Made by a program: the position numbers and the translations under genes
The notes under the pieces: generated by a model
Told to the model about the DNA's origin: nothing
Database searches by the model: none
Seen by the model: only the letters and a program-made list of their open reading frames with translations
Part shown: one piece after another, positions 14,053-17,131 of the stretch
Layout of the letters: every line of letters begins with the position of its first letter
Numbering within the stretch: position 1 is the stretch's first letter
From: Verrucomicrobiota bacterium
GTDB taxonomy: Bacteria > Verrucomicrobiota > Verrucomicrobiia > Opitutales > Opitutaceae
Assembly: GCA_030916665.1 (NCBI GenBank)
Contig: JAUPWC010000665.1
Location: forward strand, 1-17,131
Length of the DNA: 17,131 bases
Direction of reading: 5' to 3'

Positions 14053-15276
14053 ATGGCCTGGCGCATTGAAGAAGCGGTGGTGCGCGGCGAACTCGACAAC
14101 CGGGTGCGCGGGCGCGTGACGGGACGCCTTTGGTTGGCCGGACGCGCCGAGCCCGTGGTGCTCGAACTGGAGGGCAACTGCTGGCGCGATCTGGCGGGCC
14201 GGCGCCTCGAATTCACCAACCCGCAGCCCCAGCCGGGTGAGTTCGGCAAACTCGCCTCGCGCCAACGCGGCACGGTCGGTGACATCAGCGCCTCGCGCAA
14301 GGTGAAGGTGCCCGACGTTCCGCTGAGCGATCTGCACCTTTACTACAAAACCGGCCGGGAAATGCCCTGGCACTGGGGCAACGCGCTCACGCTGGAGTGG
14401 TTCAGCGAGGACAACGGCCGCGTCGTCATCGAGACCGCCTCGTTTGACCTGAAGATCGTCGGCGAAGCCACGTGGGAAATGTCCGAGGCCGAGGAGGCAG
14501 AGCAGCGCAAAGCCAACGGCGCGGCGATGACGGGATTCATGGAACGCCTCGCCGAGGCGGCGGGCACGGCGAAGCGCGAGATCGTGGACGACACGCCGGC
14601 CGAATGGGACGAAAAGCCCCAGACCGAAGAAGAGGCCGAGGCGCAGCAGGCCCGGAGCGACAAGCTGGCCGACCGCATCGAGGCGCGTTTACGCAAGGAG
14701 GGTGAAGACGCCTACGACAAAATTCTCGAAGAGGAACTCGACCGCCTTGACCGCGAGGAGGGCCGGCCCGAGCCCACGCCCGAGCAAGTGGAGCGCAACG
14801 CGGAATGGATCGAGGAGATGAACCGCGCCGGCGAGGAGGCTCTGGCCAATCCCGATCTGGAGGTGGAAAAGGAACTGGAGTTCGAACATCCGCTGGTGGA
14901 GCGCGTCATGGAATTTTCCCTGCAACTGCGCGAAACCGCCAAGGCCGAGGGTTGGCGGCCGGAAGATGCCGGCCAGGAGCACCCCGTGTCCGAGTTGCTC
15001 AATGCCACGATGATAGCCGGTCCCAAGCTTGCCGGCGCGCTCAACGGACAATACTGGCCGCCGGAGATCGAATTCTGCGCCCACACCATCGTGCGGCTGA
15101 AACGGGCCCGCGGTTACTTGGAGGACGCATTGCGGGCCGTTGAATCCTGCCACGAGGAGAAGCTTATCAAACCGGAACACCTCGGTCCCATCCTCGTGGA
15201 GCTGGGCGATTTCATCCAGGATATCGACGCCCTCATCGCCGAACTCCGCGCCAAACTGGAGCGGGGCACGGATTGA
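14053..15276 (+). CDS. Uncharacterised 407-residue acidic protein
   Basis: I do not recognise this protein. The N-terminal part (residues about 1-145) is beta-rich with a repeated GxVxGRxW-type turn (RVRGRVTGRLWLAGRAEPVVLELEG), a GDISASRKVKVPD segment and a final NGRVVIETASF strand, which looks like a compact domain. Residues about 145-265 are very acidic, helical and probably coiled coil (runs of Glu with Arg/Lys). Residues about 275-405 form a helical domain with AGPKLAGALNG and FCAHTIVRLKRARGYLEDAL. There is no signal peptide or membrane segment, so it should be cytosolic. It starts 23 bases after the deacetylase stop and converges with the DUF1643 gene, with seven bases between stops. The ATG at 14053 has a weak GAGAAG upstream. 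Confidence 0.85.
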   Translation: MAWRIEEAVVRGELDNRVRGRVTGRLWLAGRAEPVVLELEGNCWRDLAGRRLEFTNPQPQPGEFGKLASRQRGTVGDISASRKVKVPDVPLSDLHLYYKTGREMPWHWGNALTLEWFSEDNGRVVIETASFDLKIVGEATWEMSEAEEAEQRKANGAAMTGFMERLAEAAGTAKREIVDDTPAEWDEKPQTEEEAEAQQARSDKLADRIEARLRKEGEDAYDKILEEELDRLDREEGRPEPTPEQVERNAEWIEEMNRAGEEALANPDLEVEKELEFEHPLVERVMEFSLQLRETAKAEGWRPEDAGQEHPVSELLNATMIAGPKLAGALNGQYWPPEIEFCAHTIVRLKRARGYLEDALRAVESCHEEKLIKPEHLGPILVELGDFIQDIDALIAELRAKLERGTD

Positions 15277-15283
15277 GACAACT

Positions 15284-15769
15284 TCACGCCGGCGCCGTCC
15301 ACCGCACGAGCGGTGCGTTGCCCGCCACATAGAGCGGATGACGTGGCTGGCCGTCCTGCGTGGTGCCGAGGCACCAGAGTTCGCGGCCGGCGAAGAGTTT
15401 GGCGACCGCGGTGGCGCGGCCCTGAAAATCCCCGCCGGCGCCCCAGGCGGCGACGATGCGTTCGCAGCGGTCGGCGGCTTCGAGCAGGGCCGCGTCGTTG
15501 CCCGGGCCGACCGGGTCGGGGTCGGCCATCATCTCCTTCGGGTAGGGCGTGCGTAGGGCGAAGAGGTTGGCCATCCAGAACCCGTCGAAGCCCTCGCGCT
15601 GCGAAAACGAGCGGATGCGCGTGAGCGTCGGATCGAGCTGCTGCTCGTCGGCGGTCGAGGGATTGAGCCCGATCCAGAGAATGAGCCGGTCGCCGAAGAG
15701 CGGATTCCAGCGGTGCACGAGCGAGTAGCGGTGCCGCCGGTCGGGGGAGAAGGTGCAGGGATTTTCCAA
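15284..15769 (-). CDS. DUF1643 family protein, TTG start
   Basis: The 161-residue protein matches DUF1643: FSPDRRHRYSLVHRWNP at the start, WIGLNPSTAD (residues 32-41), RSFSQREGFDGFWMANLFALR, and LGTTQDGQPRHPLYV near the end (about 134-148). The family has no established function and occurs on chromosomes and phages. The start must be the TTG at 15769, because a stop lies four codons upstream in frame and no ATG precedes the conserved N-terminus. No clear ribosome binding site is seen. It is convergent with the 407-residue protein gene and divergent from the broken DUF3800 gene. Confidence 0.88.
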   Translation of the reverse strand: MENPCTFSPDRRHRYSLVHRWNPLFGDRLILWIGLNPSTADEQQLDPTLTRIRSFSQREGFDGFWMANLFALRTPYPKEMMADPDPVGPGNDAALLEAADRCERIVAAWGAGGDFQGRATAVAKLFAGRELWCLGTTQDGQPRHPLYVAGNAPLVRWTAPA

Positions 15770-15805
15770 GGGGAAGGACTAAGGTTGCACGGCATCCCGG
15801 GTCCG

Positions 15806-15827
15806 GCGGCAAGCCTGACCTTGCCGC
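15806..15827. repeat. Hairpin GCGGCAAG / CTTGCCGC in divergent spacer
   Basis: A perfect eight-base stem with loop CCTGAC lies in the 138-base spacer between the DUF1643 and DUF3800 genes. A second palindrome, CGCGCTGG-G-CCAGCGCG, follows at 15859-15875. Because both lie upstream of genes on each side, they could be operators or mark the junction where the less GC-rich right end begins. Confidence 0.45.
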
Positions 15828-15907
15828 TGGTGGGAAATGCCGCCACAGGTATTAACGCCGCGCTGGGCCAGCGCGCCTAACCACCCTCGCATAGATTCTG
15901 ACCGGCC

Positions 15908-16793
15908 ATGTATTTCTTCTACTTTGACGAATCCGGCTCTCGCGATCCGCGCGCCAAGCGTGTTCTGCCCGATGGCACGGAGCAGCCGCTCGATCATCTC
16001 TACGTCTTGACGGCGGTTTCGCTCTACGAATTCAAGTGGTGGCGCTTCGACCGGGCCATCGCAAACCTGAAGCAGGAGCTCCGCGACCACCTCTACAAGA
16101 CACGGTCGCTGGACTTCGATCTGGCCGATTGCGAGGTGAAGTCCACTTGGTTGCGCATAGCAAAGCAGCGCTAGAAAGAGAGCCCGTTTTTGCACGCCCT
16201 GTCCGACAAAGACCGTCAACGGCTGGTTGATTGCTTCCTGAAACAGGTGGCCGACCACTACATGCAAGTCTTCGCCGTGGTCATCGACAAACGAAAGCTT
16301 CACGCCCACATGGACCATGAAAAGCTCCACAAGAAGGCATACGAACTGTTGCTGGAGCGCATCGAGCACTTCATGGCAGAGTATCACCCGAAGCACCAAG
16401 CGACCATCGTGATGGATGACACCGACAAAACGATCAACCGGGCGCTCTCGATGAAGCACGCGTTCTTCCAGCGAGAGGGCAACCGGGTGGTGGATTTCAA
16501 ACACATCGTCGAATACCCGTTCTTCACGGACAGCAAGTTGTCAAACGGGGTTCAACTGGCCGATCTCTGTGCCTACAATGTTTACAGGGCGTTTCGCGAC
16601 CGGAACTTCGATTACCCCTTTTTCAAGAACCTGATTCCGCATTTCTACCGCCGGGGGGAAGGGAGAGAAACTCGACGGATTAAAGGTATTCCCGGAGGAT
16701 TCCGACCTGTGTGGCTTCGCACGCGAGGGCTGGGTGGCCTATAAAACAAAAGAGCCGACTCTGTGGAGCCGGCTCGGGAAAGAGGAAAAGTGA
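15908..16793 (+). pseudogene. DUF3800 domain gene disrupted by amber codon and frameshift
   Basis: The first 88 residues carry the family opening (MYFFYFDESGSRDPR) and EVKSTWLR. An in-frame TAG at 16172-16174 then interrupts the protein, but the same frame continues without a shift into ESPFLHALSDKDRQRL, IVMDDTDKTINRAL and the family motif SNGVQLADLCAYNVYRAF. At a six-G run (16653-16658) the frame is lost. Dropping one G restores GEKLDGLKVFPEDSD and AREGWVAYKTK, ending at TGA 16791. Thus one nonsense change and one single-base insertion break an otherwise full gene of about 290 codons. DUF3800 proteins are uncharacterised and often found with mobile elements and defence genes. The gene is visibly less GC-rich than its neighbours, which suggests transfer. 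The second fragment could start at a TTG (16190), but this is unlikely to be functional. Confidence 0.85.
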
Positions 16794-16882
16794 AGTCAGG
16801 CTGGGCGGACCATATCGAGCCGACAAGCGGCACCCGACTGTCTAAACATATCGGCGCATTGTGCTTGGGAATCAAGCCGGAT

Positions 16883-16900
16883 GTGCGTCAAATGACGCAC
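16883..16900. promoter_or_regulatory. Palindrome GTGCGTCA-AA-TGACGCAC
   Basis: Two perfect eight-base half-sites flank two A residues. With a two-base centre it cannot form a good hairpin loop as it stands, so it reads more like a dimeric protein-binding site than an RNA structure. No gene start is placed close to it on the visible sequence. Confidence 0.5.
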
Positions 16901-16981
16901 AGGTGAGAAATTCAAAGGTGTGGTTGGTTCCTGCGGGTTATGTGTGGACGGAGTGTGCCGCCAAAGTGTAAAACCGGAAAT

Positions 16982-17054
16982 CTTAGTAAAGTGAACAGCC
17001 GGTCGCTTTACTAAGCGATGCCCATATTAAAGGTTAGCTCGGTTCGCTTTACTA
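16982..17054. repeat. Three copies of a TAGTAAAG(C/T)GA repeat in inverted and direct arrangement
   Basis: CTTAGTAAAGTGAACAG (16982 on, plus strand) is mirrored by CTTAGTAAAGCGACCGG (17015 back, minus strand), giving perfect ten-base arms 16982-16991 and 17006-17015. A third copy, CATAGTAAAGCGAACCGAG (minus strand, from 17055 back), follows in the same orientation as the second, about 40 bases away. The arrangement fits recombination or terminal-repeat sites, or a cluster of operators. Confidence 0.6.
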
Positions 17055-17131
17055 TGGGGTGAGTCGTGGTGGCCCAATGCCAAGCAGATCGCTCAGCTCA
17101 AAATCTCCCGCAGGCTCTCCAGGTCCATCAC
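17052..17131 (-). other. Possible 3' end of a minus-strand gene entering from the right edge
   Basis: Two minus-strand frames are open at the edge. One ends at TGA 17093-17095 and reads VMDLESLREILS. The other ends at TAG 17052-17054 and reads AGDFELSDLLGIGPPRLTP at its end. Either could be the C-terminus of a gene lying beyond the window, and the second would end inside a TAGTAAAG repeat. The fragments are too short to assign. Confidence 0.2.

Larger units (their letters stand above)
16794..17092. other. Gene-poor right-end spacer with short repeats
   Basis: I see no coding region on either strand here with recognisable composition or homology. The segment is less GC-rich than the rest of the window. 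It holds the palindrome at 16883-16900 and the TAGTAAAG repeats at 16982-17054, described separately, and a CATATCG sequence repeated at 16811 and 16846. It could be an element boundary, a remnant of inserted DNA, or the regulatory region of something beyond the edge. Confidence 0.6.

Noticed and set aside
16190..16744. Second part of the DUF3800 gene as an independent gene from a TTG start
   Set aside because: There is no ribosome binding site, it lacks the conserved N-terminus, and its end is out of frame with the conserved C-terminal sequence.
10306..16920. ATTCAAAGGT shared by the nested repeat (10306) and the right-end spacer (about 16910)
   Set aside because: Ten bases without any flanking similarity or paired arm; most likely chance.

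Overview
The window looks like chromosome from a GC-rich Gram-negative bacterium, most likely a Verrucomicrobiota member of the Opitutaceae type. That placement is an inference from the high GC, GC-rich codon use, weak Shine-Dalgarno sites, Sec and lipoprotein signal peptides, and the mix of families (DUF2959, DUF4202, DUF4380, AmpG-like MFS). No rRNA or marker gene fixes it. I saw no tRNA, rRNA, CRISPR array or complete insertion sequence.

Layout. 1-735 is the 3' part of a TIGR01777 (YfcH-type) epimerase, convergent with a MarC-family membrane protein (769-1353). A 90-residue protein with the best ribosome binding site in the window (1472-1744) is divergent from MarC. From 1848 to 7848 all genes are on the minus strand: a DUF2959 lipoprotein, a three-gene unit coupled by ATGA overlaps (CHASE2-adenylate cyclase, then SH3-like secreted protein, then secreted M48 metalloprotease with a cupin-like tail), a DUF4202 protein, and a BamE/OmlA-like lipoprotein. 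A divergent AspT/YidE-type transporter with two RCK_C domains follows (7993-9672), then a small protein that pairs a Tat-like signal with a WYL-like domain (9911-10294).

10295-10548 is a repeat-rich spacer with two large inverted repeats. After it come a minus-strand pair (AmpG-like MFS permease and secreted DUF4380-like protein), a divergent secreted polysaccharide deacetylase, an uncharacterised 407-residue protein, and a convergent DUF1643 protein. The right end (about 15.9-17.1 kb) is less GC-rich. It holds a DUF3800 gene broken by an amber codon and a G-run frameshift, then about 340 bases of palindromes and short repeats that look like an accessory or mobile-element boundary.

How the genes may work together. 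The cyclase operon is the best candidate for an undescribed system: an envelope-sensing CHASE2 domain drives cAMP synthesis in the same transcript as two exported proteins, one an M48 protease, which suggests envelope stress or proteolysis control. The AmpG-like permease, DUF4380-like protein and deacetylase suggest cell-wall or polysaccharide sugar handling. Both themes are inferred from gene content only. Dispersed intergenic hairpin repeats (7255-7296 and 12866-12907, in opposite orientation; the nested repeat at 10300-10431) suggest an active REP/MITE-like repeat population.
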